From NCBI GenBank assembly GCA_046094385.1, contig JBJTHJ010000064.1, forward strand, positions 1 to 30,982: DNA of 30,982 nucleotides, given 5' to 3'. The translations under genes and the position numbers were made by a program. Below the pieces are notes generated by a model that saw only the letters and a list, made by a program, of their open reading frames with translations, ran no database searches and was not told the DNA's origin. This document shows, piece after piece, positions 9,430 through 16,157 of this stretch (within the stretch, counting starts at the first letter, position 1; the number at the start of each line of letters is the position of its first letter). Source of the DNA: ZLKRG08 sp046094385. Its GTDB lineage: Bacteria > Actinomycetota > Actinomycetes > Nanopelagicales > Nanopelagicaceae.

Positions 9430-9453
9430 CAGTCGAATATGGAAATTCGACTG
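9430..9453 (-). other. Stem-loop between whiB and the glycosyltransferase gene
   Basis: A perfect 9-bp inverted repeat (CAGTCGAAT / ATTCGACTG) with a 6-base loop, 11 bases downstream of the whiB stop. On the minus strand the stem is followed by GGTTTCCTAAAG rather than a U-run, so it is at best a weak terminator. It could protect or process the whiB message, or attenuate read-through into the glycosyltransferase gene 24 bases later. Confidence 0.5.
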
Positions 9454-9464
9454 CCGGCGCGAGA

Positions 9465-9731
9465 TTAAGCGGAGCGGCGCTTTAGACGTCTACGTTCACG
9501 CTCGGAGAGACCACCCCAGATGCCGAAGCGCTCATCATGAGCTAGGGCATATTCGAGGCACTCGGAGCGGACTTCGCATGAGTTGCAGACGCGTTTTGCT
9601 TCGCGGGTAGAGCCGCCTTTTTCGGGGAAGAAGGCCTCTGGGTCGGTCTGGGCGCAGAGCGCACGCTCTTGCCAAGATAGTTCTACGACTTCGCCAGTTT
9701 CCAGCTGAATGCTTGGACCTTCTTGACGCAT
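9465..9731 (-). CDS. whiB: WhiB-family iron-sulfur transcription regulator (WhiB/WhiB2 type)
   Basis: An 88-residue protein with the four cluster-binding cysteines Cys26, Cys49, Cys52 and Cys58 (C-x22-C-x2-C-x5-C), the G-(I/V)-W-G-G turn at 70-74 and a basic C-terminal tail (RERRRLKRRS). WhiB proteins carry a [4Fe-4S] cluster and act with the primary sigma factor or with a partner such as WhiA. Linkage to DUF3499 and manB matches WhiB of Streptomyces and WhiB2 of M. tuberculosis, which control septation. That orthology is inferred from neighbourhood and from memory. Translation starts at an ATG with a clear ribosome site (AGGAG), behind a roughly 55-base leader. The promoter at 9793-9821 carries a palindrome over its -10 element. 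What a division regulator of sporulating relatives does in a small non-sporulating cell is unknown. Confidence 0.93.
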   Translation of the reverse strand: MRQEGPSIQLETGEVVELSWQERALCAQTDPEAFFPEKGGSTREAKRVCNSCEVRSECLEYALAHDERFGIWGGLSERERRRLKRRSA

Positions 9732-9792
9732 TAAATGACTCCTAATTTCAAGTAATCAAGGCTCAATGGGGAGCTTGAGAATCAACAGGTGA

Positions 9793-9821
9793 ATTACACG
9801 CGTGTAACTTAAACAAGTCAA
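9793..9821 (-). promoter_or_regulatory. whiB promoter with a 14-bp palindrome over the -10 element
   Basis: On the minus strand TTGACT (9816-9821) and TGTAAT (9793-9798) are separated by exactly 17 bp, a near-consensus housekeeping promoter and one of the best in the window. TTACACGCGTGTAA (9794-9807) is a perfect palindrome that covers most of the -10 and the end of the spacer, the usual place for a repressor site. Its half-site (TTACAC) resembles the TnACnC half-site of the Streptomyces BldD consensus as I recall it, but with a central gap of two bases instead of one. Confidence 0.65.
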
Positions 9822-9874
9822 GTCGGTAGGGCGAATTTTTTTCCTATTTTTGGTTCTTTTGGCTAGTTAATTCC

Positions 9875-10873
9875 TCACCCCATAAATGGGTAGATCTCAC
9901 CATCAATGTCGACAAAAGAACTCTCAATCACCATACCTGTAGGTAATTTCGCACCCATCTCCACGAAAGAGTTGCGAATTATGCACTCTTTGGCCTCTAC
10001 CCCATCCGAGATAATCGAGGATTCGATTGAACAATCTTCCAAAGCGCAGAGTGCGCCGATTGCGCTACCTCCGCTTGCGATTGTCTGATTAGCCAATCGA
10101 GTCATCGAGATGTAATCAAGATCGCGATGAGCAAATTGGTATCTATCTAAGGCATCGCCATCAGCTGCTCCGGTGACCAAATCACGTGAACCTTTCATGA
10201 GTGCGGCGGGAGTACCAATATCAAGCCAATAATCTTCCGCTTGATAACCCATTACCTTTAAATGGTTAGCTACTGCATTGGGAAAAGTCTCGCGTTCCAC
10301 ACTAATTGCTTGATTGGGTGGGATGGATTCAATGACCTTAGGATCAAAGATGTAGCAACCTGCATTGATGGTATTGGTTAATGGTTGATCCATCTTCTCT
10401 AGAAAATCGGTAACTCTGCCCTCTTTATCAATTGGCACGCACCCATATGCCCTGGCATCAGCTACCGGTGTTAAGTGGAGCGTGATATCAGCGCTACTCT
10501 CTTTATGAAATTGCAATTGAGAAGAGATCTCGTGGCTACTTAAGACATCTCCATTCAAAACAACGACCTCGGTATTTCCCGATAGTAATTGCGCGCCATT
10601 TCCAATAGCGCCACCAGTTCCCAAAGGTTCGCTCTCTACGGCATACAGAATCTCCATATCCCACTTTGAGCCATCTCCGAAATATGGCGTGAAAACCTCT
10701 GCTAAATAAGAGGTGGCAAGCACAATCCGTTTGATCCCAGCTCTACGCACCATCGCTATCTGATGTTCGGTTACCGGTAACGTTGCAAGTGGCAACATCG
10801 GTTTAGGTCGAGCGTTGGTAAGTGGACGAAGTCGAGTGCCAAAGCCACCGACTAAGAGGATCGCCTCAGCCAA
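9875..10873 (-). CDS. Mannose-1-phosphate guanylyltransferase-like nucleotidyltransferase
   Basis: Sugar-nucleotide pyrophosphorylase of 332 residues. The N-terminal nucleotidyltransferase domain (1 to about 230) has the signature LLVGGFGTRLRPLT, the lysine motif PKPMLPL, EPLGTGGAI, NGDVLS with the metal-binding Asp, and EKMDQPLTNTINAGCY. The C-terminal part (about 250-332) has hexapeptide-like repeats but is shorter than in Rv3264c of M. tuberculosis, which it otherwise resembles closely from memory. It probably makes GDP-mannose from mannose 1-phosphate and GTP, working with the manB product; a dTDP- or UDP-glucose product cannot be excluded. The start codon is TTG at 10873: a stop lies three codons upstream in frame, and the next plausible start would destroy the nucleotide-binding motif. 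The gene overlaps the dapC stop by 8 bases. Confidence 0.85.
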   Translation of the reverse strand: MAEAILLVGGFGTRLRPLTNARPKPMLPLATLPVTEHQIAMVRRAGIKRIVLATSYLAEVFTPYFGDGSKWDMEILYAVESEPLGTGGAIGNGAQLLSGNTEVVVLNGDVLSSHEISSQLQFHKESSADITLHLTPVADARAYGCVPIDKEGRVTDFLEKMDQPLTNTINAGCYIFDPKVIESIPPNQAISVERETFPNAVANHLKVMGYQAEDYWLDIGTPAALMKGSRDLVTGAADGDALDRYQFAHRDLDYISMTRLANQTIASGGSAIGALCALEDCSIESSIISDGVEAKECIIRNSFVEMGAKLPTGMVIESSFVDIDGEIYPFMG

Positions 10874-11921
10874 GTCGCTTCACCAATTCATCAATCTGCG
10901 CATCGGTGGCGGTCATGGCGATACGGACATACTTATCCGCCTTTGAGCCATAAAAGTGGCCGGGGGTTACCAAAATCCCAAAATTGGCAAACCATTCAAC
11001 GCTCTGCCAATCAGATTCATCACGAGTAGCCCAAAGATATAAACCAGCTTCAGAGAGTTCTACCTTGAAACCATGACGGGTGATTGCAGCTCGTACCTTT
11101 GCTTTGCGTGCGTTATAGCGATTCCTTTGAGCCAATACATGATTGGTATCTGTAAGCGCCATCACCATTGCACTTTGAACTGGTAGTGGCACCATCATTC
11201 CGGCATGTTTTCTAACTTCTAAGATCTTGGCAATTAACTCTTGGTCTCCGATTAACATCGCAGCTCGATAGCCAGCCATTGACGAGCGCTTCGATAGCGA
11301 ATGCACCGCCAGAATATTTCGATTATCTCCATTTGTTAACGAGAGTATTGATTTAGGGGTGGTGGTTTCGCCAAACTCCAAATAGCACTCATCTGCGATT
11401 ACGATGCCACCGCTCTCTCTAGCCCAATTGATCGCGCTCTTAAGTTCCGCATCGGAGTTAACGCGACCTGTGGGATTTGATGGCGAATTGACCCAAGCCA
11501 AATCCGCCTTGGGCCAGAGGTGGGCATCAAAATCAACTGCGAGCGCTTCACTCTTTGCAATCATCGCACCGACTAAATATGTCGGATATGCAATCTCTGG
11601 ATATAGCACTCTCTTAGATTCCAAAATTGTGGGTAACCAAGCCACTAGCTCTTTTGAACCAATTAATGGCAGCACCGCAAATTCACCACTTGCACCTAAT
11701 CGATTGCTCGCCCAATTACGGATCGCCTCACGCAATTCTGGGGTGCCAGCAGTAACTGGATAGCTTGGAGAGTTGGATGCGCTTTGAAAGGCGCTTTGGA
11801 TGAACTCCGGAGTTGGATCAACCGGAGTGCCTTGAGATAGATCGATTATGCCTGCTGGATGCGCTCTCGCCTTTTGGCTATATGGCGCTAATGCATCCCA
11901 AGGAAAATCTGGCAGTTTAAT
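10866..11921 (-). CDS. dapC: Succinyldiaminopimelate aminotransferase (DapC), apparent ATT start
   Basis: PLP-dependent fold-type I aminotransferase that makes N-succinyl-LL-diaminopimelate in lysine and peptidoglycan precursor synthesis. Visible features are NSPSNPTGR (substrate/PLP contact), VIADECYLEFG with the PLP Asp, and SLSKRSSMAGYR with the Schiff-base Lys. No ATG, GTG or TTG gives a full N-terminus. The first TTG (11735) would delete about 60 residues, yet the frame upstream encodes a perfect family N-terminus (LPDFPWDALAPY, then GIIDLSQGTPVDPTPE). An in-frame stop lies at 11925-11927, leaving only ATC, ATT (11921), AAA and CTG as first codons. I place the start at ATT, giving 351 residues. 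The gene follows fdxA by 44 bases, the order also known from M. tuberculosis (fdxC-dapC). Confidence 0.85.
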   Translation of the reverse strand: MKLPDFPWDALAPYSQKARAHPAGIIDLSQGTPVDPTPEFIQSAFQSASNSPSYPVTAGTPELREAIRNWASNRLGASGEFAVLPLIGSKELVAWLPTILESKRVLYPEIAYPTYLVGAMIAKSEALAVDFDAHLWPKADLAWVNSPSNPTGRVNSDAELKSAINWARESGGIVIADECYLEFGETTTPKSILSLTNGDNRNILAVHSLSKRSSMAGYRAAMLIGDQELIAKILEVRKHAGMMVPLPVQSAMVMALTDTNHVLAQRNRYNARKAKVRAAITRHGFKVELSEAGLYLWATRDESDWQSVEWFANFGILVTPGHFYGSKADKYVRIAMTATDAQIDELVKRLG

Positions 11922-11965
11922 GATTTATCTTGATCTACTAGTGGTTGCGCTAACTTCGTTACCGA

Positions 11966-12286
11966 TTACGGATTCTTCTTAGGTAACTCTTTTACGAACT
12001 CTGGATCTGCATCTTTCTTGCCGACTTTGGCAGCGCCCCCAGGCGAACCCAATTCAACGAAGAAGAGCGGTGATTTCTCGCGAAACTCTGTGTATTCGGC
12101 AGGGACATCGTCCTCGTAGTAGATAGCTTCAACCGGACAGACCGGTTCGCAGGCCCCACAATCCACACACTCGTCCGGATGGATGTAGAGCATGCGATCA
12201 CCTTCGTAGATGCAATCTACTGGGCATTCATCGATACAAGATTTATCTTTGACGTCTACACAAGGTTCGGCGATTACATAAGTCAT
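11966..12286 (-). CDS. fdxA: Seven-iron ferredoxin
   Basis: A 106-residue cytosolic electron carrier. Cys9, Cys17 and Cys50 fit the ligands of a [3Fe-4S] cluster, and Cys21, Cys40, Cys43 and Cys46 those of a [4Fe-4S] cluster. Cys25 is the extra free cysteine typical of the family, which in actinobacteria serves as electron donor to redox enzymes such as cytochromes P450. The frame is open to 12442, but ATG 12286 is the real start: it gives the family N-terminus (MTYVIAEPC), and TAGAAT lies exactly 7 bases upstream, as in a leaderless promoter. The longer version would run into the divergent gene's promoter. dapC follows 44 bases downstream and is probably co-transcribed. Confidence 0.93.
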   Translation of the reverse strand: MTYVIAEPCVDVKDKSCIDECPVDCIYEGDRMLYIHPDECVDCGACEPVCPVEAIYYEDDVPAEYTEFREKSPLFFVELGSPGGAAKVGKKDADPEFVKELPKKNP

Positions 12287-12293
12287 AGTCGTG

Positions 12294-12299
12294 ATTCTA
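12294..12299 (-). promoter_or_regulatory. -10 element of fdxA, leaderless start
   Basis: TAGAAT on the minus strand, then 7 bases, then the fdxA ATG at 12286. It fixes the fdxA start and excludes the longer reading frame. The divergent GNAT promoter begins 32 bp away. No clear -35 is seen. Confidence 0.6.
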
Positions 12300-12330
12300 C
12301 CCAACTGTTTCTGCTCCAACTGGCAAGCCT

Positions 12331-12336
12331 TACCAT
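12331..12336 (+). promoter_or_regulatory. -10 element of the GNAT gene, leaderless start
   Basis: TACCAT, then 6 bases, then the GTG start at 12343. Both divergent promoters fit in the 56-bp space between fdxA and the acetyltransferase gene. Confidence 0.45.
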
Positions 12337-12342
12337 TCTCAT

Positions 12343-13284
12343 GTGGGTCCGTTTCAAGCAAGTGATATCGGCAAGAAGGTAACCATCCGGCTACTTGATA
12401 TCGATGGCTACCGTGATTTGGTGGGCCATCTGACCTCTCCAAATACCCTCAAGAATCGTCATGGCCAGATCGTGGAATTCGACACTTCAAAGATCCATAT
12501 CTGGCGTGAAATCCAACCAGTGCCACGTACTGCAACTAGCGGCGCACCCTTATCTACCCGCATCTACGAACTAGAGCGAGCGCTAAATAAGACTTGGCGC
12601 GCAAAAGATGAGACCTTGATGGATGGTTGGATATTGCGAGCTGATCTCGGTATAACCAAAAGGGCCAACTCTGCTCTGGTTCTAAGCCATGGCTTTCAAA
12701 ATGAAGCGGATTTAAATGACGCAATTGATAAAACTATTGGCTGGTATCGAGAGCGCGATTTAATTCCAACGTTGCACATTATTCCCACGCTACATCAATT
12801 ATTGGAGGAGAAATTAGATCTGCGTGGCTTCAGCGATTCATTGGATGCGTTGGTGATGGTCAAAGACCATAAAGCCATACCGGTCAATTTTGACTATGAA
12901 GTAAGCGACTCTCCCTCCCAAGCGTGGCTTGCGGCACAAGGCGATCAAGAGATATCTGAGCTGCTACAACGTACCCCTGCGAAATATTTATCGATTAAGG
13001 ATGGCGGGAAAACTGTCGCCGTTGGTCGCATCGGTTTTGCCGATGGTTGGGCGGTACTTTCAAGAATTTGGGTTTCAAATGAGCTGCGCGGAATGGGCTT
13101 GGGGCGGAAGATTTTGAGCGCATTGGAAGCAGAAGCCGATCTCTCCAAGATCGCCTTGCAAGTGGCAAGTAATAACGAGGTTGCCATCAATTTATATGAA
13201 TCCTTTGGATATCAGATTCATCATAACTACAGATTTAAGGCGTTACCCCAGCGAATAGATCTAATTCAAGATCTATGTTGTTGA
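12343..13284 (+). CDS. GNAT-family N-acetyltransferase, Rv0428c-like
   Basis: A 313-residue protein. Residues about 5-55 form a small beta-rich domain (KKVTIRLLDIDG ... RHGQIVEFDTSKIHIW) like the SH3-type domain of Rv0428c-family acetyltransferases. A poorly conserved middle follows, then a canonical C-terminal GNAT domain with the acetyl-CoA loop LRGMGLGRKIL (about 247-257) and the NEVAINLYESFGY motif. The acceptor substrate is unknown. The start is GTG at 12343, supported by TACCAT 6 bases upstream; an overlapping ATG at 12341 reads only 13 codons in another frame. It converges with mshB and overlaps its 3' end by 50 bp. MshD, the acetyltransferase of mycothiol synthesis, was considered because of that neighbour, but the N-terminal domain and C-terminal motif fit the Rv0428c group better. 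Confidence 0.85.
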   Translation: MGPFQASDIGKKVTIRLLDIDGYRDLVGHLTSPNTLKNRHGQIVEFDTSKIHIWREIQPVPRTATSGAPLSTRIYELERALNKTWRAKDETLMDGWILRADLGITKRANSALVLSHGFQNEADLNDAIDKTIGWYRERDLIPTLHIIPTLHQLLEEKLDLRGFSDSLDALVMVKDHKAIPVNFDYEVSDSPSQAWLAAQGDQEISELLQRTPAKYLSIKDGGKTVAVGRIGFADGWAVLSRIWVSNELRGMGLGRKILSALEAEADLSKIALQVASNNEVAINLYESFGYQIHHNYRFKALPQRIDLIQDLCC

Positions 13285-14089
13285 AAGCTCTCTCGTAGGG
13301 GCCAGCTTTCTGACCTTTGACCAAGGTGTAGTACTCATCTCCAAATACTTGCACCCCAAGATTATTTGATAGCGCAAAGAAGGGTCCATCTAGGGAAATT
13401 TGAGTGGCATGGGCTTTCATAGCTGCCATCTTTTTGTTAACTTGATCTGGCGCATGAACCACAGTGGTTACATAAGAATCATCTTTCACAAAGGCAAGCT
13501 CGTCGATGCTCTCTGAGCCAAAGAAATCACTACCTTGAGCTTTCATGGCATCCATACTCTGTTGCACAATGGATTTCGGCATGATGTTCCAATAAATTTT
13601 CTGTATCTGCCACTTCGAGATTTCTGCGGCACGCATCGCAACTCTATGTGTCTGAATATGATCGGGGTGGCCATAGCCACCAAATTCATCGTAAGTCACC
13701 ATAACTTGTGGCTTTAATTCATCGATTATCTTGGCTAGTTTAGCTGCCGCCTGCTCTAGATCAGCTCTCCAGAAACAATTCGGATTTTGGTTGGCCGGAG
13801 AATCCATCATTCCGCTATCTCGATAATTTCCCAAGAAGCGATGGTCTGAAACTCCAAGCTCCTTCATTGCATTAGCTAACTCCAATTCGCGGTGCGCACC
13901 TAAATTATCTTCAAGATGGCTAGCTAAATGAGCCAAATCTGCAACTAATACCTCGCCCTCTTCGCCCCTAGTGCAGGTAATCAAAGTTACTTGGACGCCT
14001 AAATCAACAAGTTTGGCCATGGTGGCGCCATTATTGATGGTCTCATCATCCGGGTGCGCATGAACAAATAGCGCTCTCTTATCGCTCAT
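13235..14089 (-). CDS. mshB: MshB-type deacetylase of mycothiol synthesis (PIG-L fold)
   Basis: Zinc-dependent amidase that removes the acetyl group from GlcNAc-inositol, the second committed step of mycothiol, the thiol buffer of actinobacteria. The N-terminal AHPDDE motif supplies His12, catalytic Asp14 and Asp15, and GYGHPDHIQTH supplies His144 as the third zinc ligand. Length (284) is typical. The related deacetylase Mca, which cleaves mycothiol conjugates, shares these motifs and cannot be fully excluded, but the length and linkage to fdxA-dapC favour MshB. The ATG overlaps the moeZ stop by 11 bases, so the two are co-transcribed. The 3' end overlaps the convergent acetyltransferase gene. 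Confidence 0.85.
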   Translation of the reverse strand: MSDKRALFVHAHPDDETINNGATMAKLVDLGVQVTLITCTRGEEGEVLVADLAHLASHLEDNLGAHRELELANAMKELGVSDHRFLGNYRDSGMMDSPANQNPNCFWRADLEQAAAKLAKIIDELKPQVMVTYDEFGGYGHPDHIQTHRVAMRAAEISKWQIQKIYWNIMPKSIVQQSMDAMKAQGSDFFGSESIDELAFVKDDSYVTTVVHAPDQVNKKMAAMKAHATQISLDGPFFALSNNLGVQVFGDEYYTLVKGQKAGPYERAFNNIDLELDLFAGVTP

Positions 14090-15257
14090 TTAGCCCTTCG
14101 TCTCTAACTGCGTTACTTTCATAAGTTGCCAAGTTCTGACCAGCGCCCTGCCAAGCCAAAATTCCACCCTCTAAATGTGCGCTCTGCAGAAAGCCTGCGC
14201 CTCTTAGTATTTCTAAGCAGTTGGCGGAGCGAACTCCGCTTCTGCAATATAGAACGATCTCTTGATCACGGGGCAAGAGCTGCAAAGCGCTTCCATCAAA
14301 AAACTTCGCTACCGGCAGCAAGAGCGCACCTGAAATTGCACCCGCTGCAAATTCATCTGGCTCACGTACATCTACCAAAACTAAATCTGGCTCGGCCAAG
14401 AGACGAACTGCTAGCTCCTCTGTAGTGATCGCAAAAACACCAGGGTTGCAGAGAGCTTGATAGCTAGGAAGTAGTTTGGTCTGAGTGCCATTACAGATCG
14501 GGCAATTTGGATTCTTCTCGATCTTGATCTTTTGGTAAGTGGTATCCAGCGCGCTATGAATTAGTAGCTCTCCAAGCAGAGAGTGGCCAATGCCAGTTAT
14601 CAACTTGATCGCCTCGGTACTTTGGATTGCACCAATTGCTCCACATAGAGAGCCAAGTACGCCACCTTCTGCGCAGCTTGGAACCAATCCAGGTGGTGGT
14701 GGCGATGGATGTAGACAGCGATAACAAGGGCCGTGTTCGCTCCAAAAAACGCTGGCCTGGCCATCAAATCTGTAGATACTTCCCCAGATATAAGGCTTAC
14801 CTAAAAGAGCAGCTGCATCATTAATCAGATAGCGAGTTGCAAAGTTATCTGTGCCATCAATTATTAGGTCATAGTTTGCAAATATTTCCAATGCGTTAGA
14901 TTCATCCAATCGCACCTGGTGCAAATTCAAATTAATCGATGGATTGAGGGCTTTGGCCTTCTCTGCTGCGCTCTGGACTTTACTCTTTCCAACATCTGTT
15001 TGTGAGTGAATTATCTGGCGCTGTAGATTCGAGATCTCTACTTGATCAAAATCCAAGATGCCGATAGTGCCGACTCCGGCGGCTGCCAAATAAAGAATTG
15101 TGGGTGAACCTAATCCGCCAGCTCCGATGCAAAGCACTTTCGCATTTATCAACCGCTGCTGTCCCAATAAGTCGACATCAGGAATCAGCAAATGACGGGA
15201 ATATCTCTGTTTTTCCTCATTTGTTAGTGCGCGACCAGGTTCAACGAGCGCTTTCAT
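14079..15257 (-). CDS. moeZ: MoeZ: adenylyltransferase/sulfurtransferase with rhodanese domain
   Basis: E1-like enzyme that adenylates the C-terminus of small sulfur-carrier proteins (MoaD, CysO, ThiS types) and loads sulfur on them for molybdopterin, cysteine or thiamine synthesis. The ThiF/MoeB domain (about 10-260) has the nucleotide loop GAGGLGSP, NLQRQIIHS, the Cys of SCAEGGVLG, and two Cys-x2-Cys pairs (PCYRC and NCPIC) for structural zinc. The C-terminal rhodanese domain has the active loop YCRSGVRS. The frame is open to 15365, but the family begins a few residues before LVEP. ATG 15257 gives 392 residues, matching the usual length; ATG 15275 is the alternative. It is divergent from the tetR gene and overlaps mshB. 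Confidence 0.9.
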   Translation of the reverse strand: MKALVEPGRALTNEEKQRYSRHLLIPDVDLLGQQRLINAKVLCIGAGGLGSPTILYLAAAGVGTIGILDFDQVEISNLQRQIIHSQTDVGKSKVQSAAEKAKALNPSINLNLHQVRLDESNALEIFANYDLIIDGTDNFATRYLINDAAALLGKPYIWGSIYRFDGQASVFWSEHGPCYRCLHPSPPPPGLVPSCAEGGVLGSLCGAIGAIQSTEAIKLITGIGHSLLGELLIHSALDTTYQKIKIEKNPNCPICNGTQTKLLPSYQALCNPGVFAITTEELAVRLLAEPDLVLVDVREPDEFAAGAISGALLLPVAKFFDGSALQLLPRDQEIVLYCRSGVRSANCLEILRGAGFLQSAHLEGGILAWQGAGQNLATYESNAVRDEGLNER

Positions 15258-15275
15258 ATGTAGCAATTCTGCCAT

Positions 15276-15281
15276 TAAGAT
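15276..15281 (+). promoter_or_regulatory. -10 element of the tetR operon, leaderless start
   Basis: TAAGAT, then 7 bases, then ATG at 15289. The element lies 19 bases upstream of the divergent moeZ start (15257), so the two genes share about 30 bp of control region. A regulator bound here could act on both. Confidence 0.5.
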
Positions 15282-15288
15282 GTACGCA

Positions 15289-15900
15289 ATGAGTAATGAC
15301 AAGGGCAGATTGCCTCGTGATGAACGAAGAGCGCAATTACTAAGCGCAGCGCTCGAAGTCTTCACCGCAGCTGGATATCACTCCGCTGCCATGGATGAGA
15401 TTGCAGAGCGTGCTGGAGTCAGCAAGCCAGTTCTGTATCAGCACTTTCCATCTAAGTTGGATTTATATCTGGCGGTGCTAGATACCCACATAGATTCTCT
15501 GGTCTTTGCAATTCAAAGAGCGATTCAATCGACACCTGATAACTCCGAACGCGTGCAGGCAACTATCGGAGCCTATTTCGACTTCATTGAAGCTGAGGGC
15601 GAAGCATTCAGATTGCTCTTTGAGAGCGACATGAATGTGGAACCTGCGGTACGCGAACGACTTAATCGGATGACCTATGACTGTGCAGCTGCAGTAAGTG
15701 CCGTGATCTCACTTGATACCGGTCTACCGCAAGAGGCAGCGATGCTCCTTGGTGTGGGGTTGATCGGAAGCGCTCAAGTAACAGCGCGCCACTGGCTAGA
15801 GCGTGACTCCAAGTTAACTCGCCAACAAGCTCAATCGCTAGTAACCAACATCATCTGGCGAGGCATCTCAGGTTTCCCAATCAATCAACCAAAACAGTAA
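15289..15900 (+). CDS. TetR/AcrR-family transcription regulator
   Basis: A 203-residue dimeric repressor-type protein. The N-terminal helix-turn-helix (about residues 8-55) is canonical: RRAQLLSAALEVF, then MDEIAERAGVSKPVLYQHF, then SKLDLYLAVL. The all-helical C-terminal ligand domain is not informative about the effector. I prefer ATG 15289 over the in-frame ATG 15280, because TAAGAT sits exactly 7 bases upstream of 15289 and overlaps the other ATG. It leads an operon with DUF3107 (32 bases later) and a DEAD-box helicase. The same trio beside moeZ occurs in M. tuberculosis (Rv3208, Rv3208A and nearby rhlE, from memory), so this is an old conserved linkage. Target genes are unknown; autoregulation is plausible. 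Confidence 0.9.
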   Translation: MSNDKGRLPRDERRAQLLSAALEVFTAAGYHSAAMDEIAERAGVSKPVLYQHFPSKLDLYLAVLDTHIDSLVFAIQRAIQSTPDNSERVQATIGAYFDFIEAEGEAFRLLFESDMNVEPAVRERLNRMTYDCAAAVSAVISLDTGLPQEAAMLLGVGLIGSAQVTARHWLERDSKLTRQQAQSLVTNIIWRGISGFPINQPKQ

Positions 15901-15932
15901 GTGGCTGGCTCAAGAAGGAGATATGAAAAGAA

Positions 15933-16157
15933 ATGGCGCACATTCGCATAGCAGTCATCAATGTAAATTCAGAACTTACCTTTGAATCCTCAGGAACACC
16001 CAAAGAGGTCAAAGCAGCGATCGATAAGGCGATTGCCGCAGGAAGCACGCTCTCTCTAACTGATACCAAAGGCCGTGAATATTTGATTCCTGCAGAGAAG
16101 ATTGGGTATGTCGAGATTGGTGAACCTAGTGAACGCCGCGTTGGTTTTGGTAAGTAA
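15933..16157 (+). CDS. DUF3107 family small protein
   Basis: A 74-residue protein of unknown function, starting MAHIRIAVINVNSELTFES and ending in a Gly/Lys tail. The middle reads like a FMN- or ATP-free compact alpha/beta domain with no catalytic motif I recognise. It belongs to the actinobacterial DUF3107 family (TB9.4 in M. tuberculosis). A strong purine-rich site (AAGGAG, 15915-15920) lies 12 bases before the ATG, slightly long. Another ATG at 15923 is out of frame and stops after 20 codons. The stop is directly followed by the TTG start of the helicase gene, with no gap. Confidence 0.88.
   Translation: MAHIRIAVINVNSELTFESSGTPKEVKAAIDKAIAAGSTLSLTDTKGREYLIPAEKIGYVEIGEPSERRVGFGK

Noticed and set aside
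9875..10873. Assignment as glucose-1-phosphate thymidylyltransferase.
   Set aside because: The motifs and the linkage to whiB and manB fit the Rv3264c-type mannose-1-phosphate enzyme better, although specificity cannot be read with certainty from sequence.
12286..12442. A 52-residue N-terminal extension of the ferredoxin.
   Set aside because: It does not resemble the family, runs through the divergent promoter, and the internal ATG has a well-placed TAGAAT element.
12343..13284. Mycothiol synthase MshD for the acetyltransferase next to mshB.
   Set aside because: The protein has a small SH3-like N-terminal domain and a single clear C-terminal GNAT domain, fitting the Rv0428c group and not the tandem-GNAT MshD.
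15923..15985. A 20-codon reading frame starting at an ATG right after AAGGAG, before DUF3107.
   Set aside because: The ribosome site is only 2 bases from that ATG, the peptide has no family resemblance, and the overlapping DUF3107 frame is clearly the real gene.
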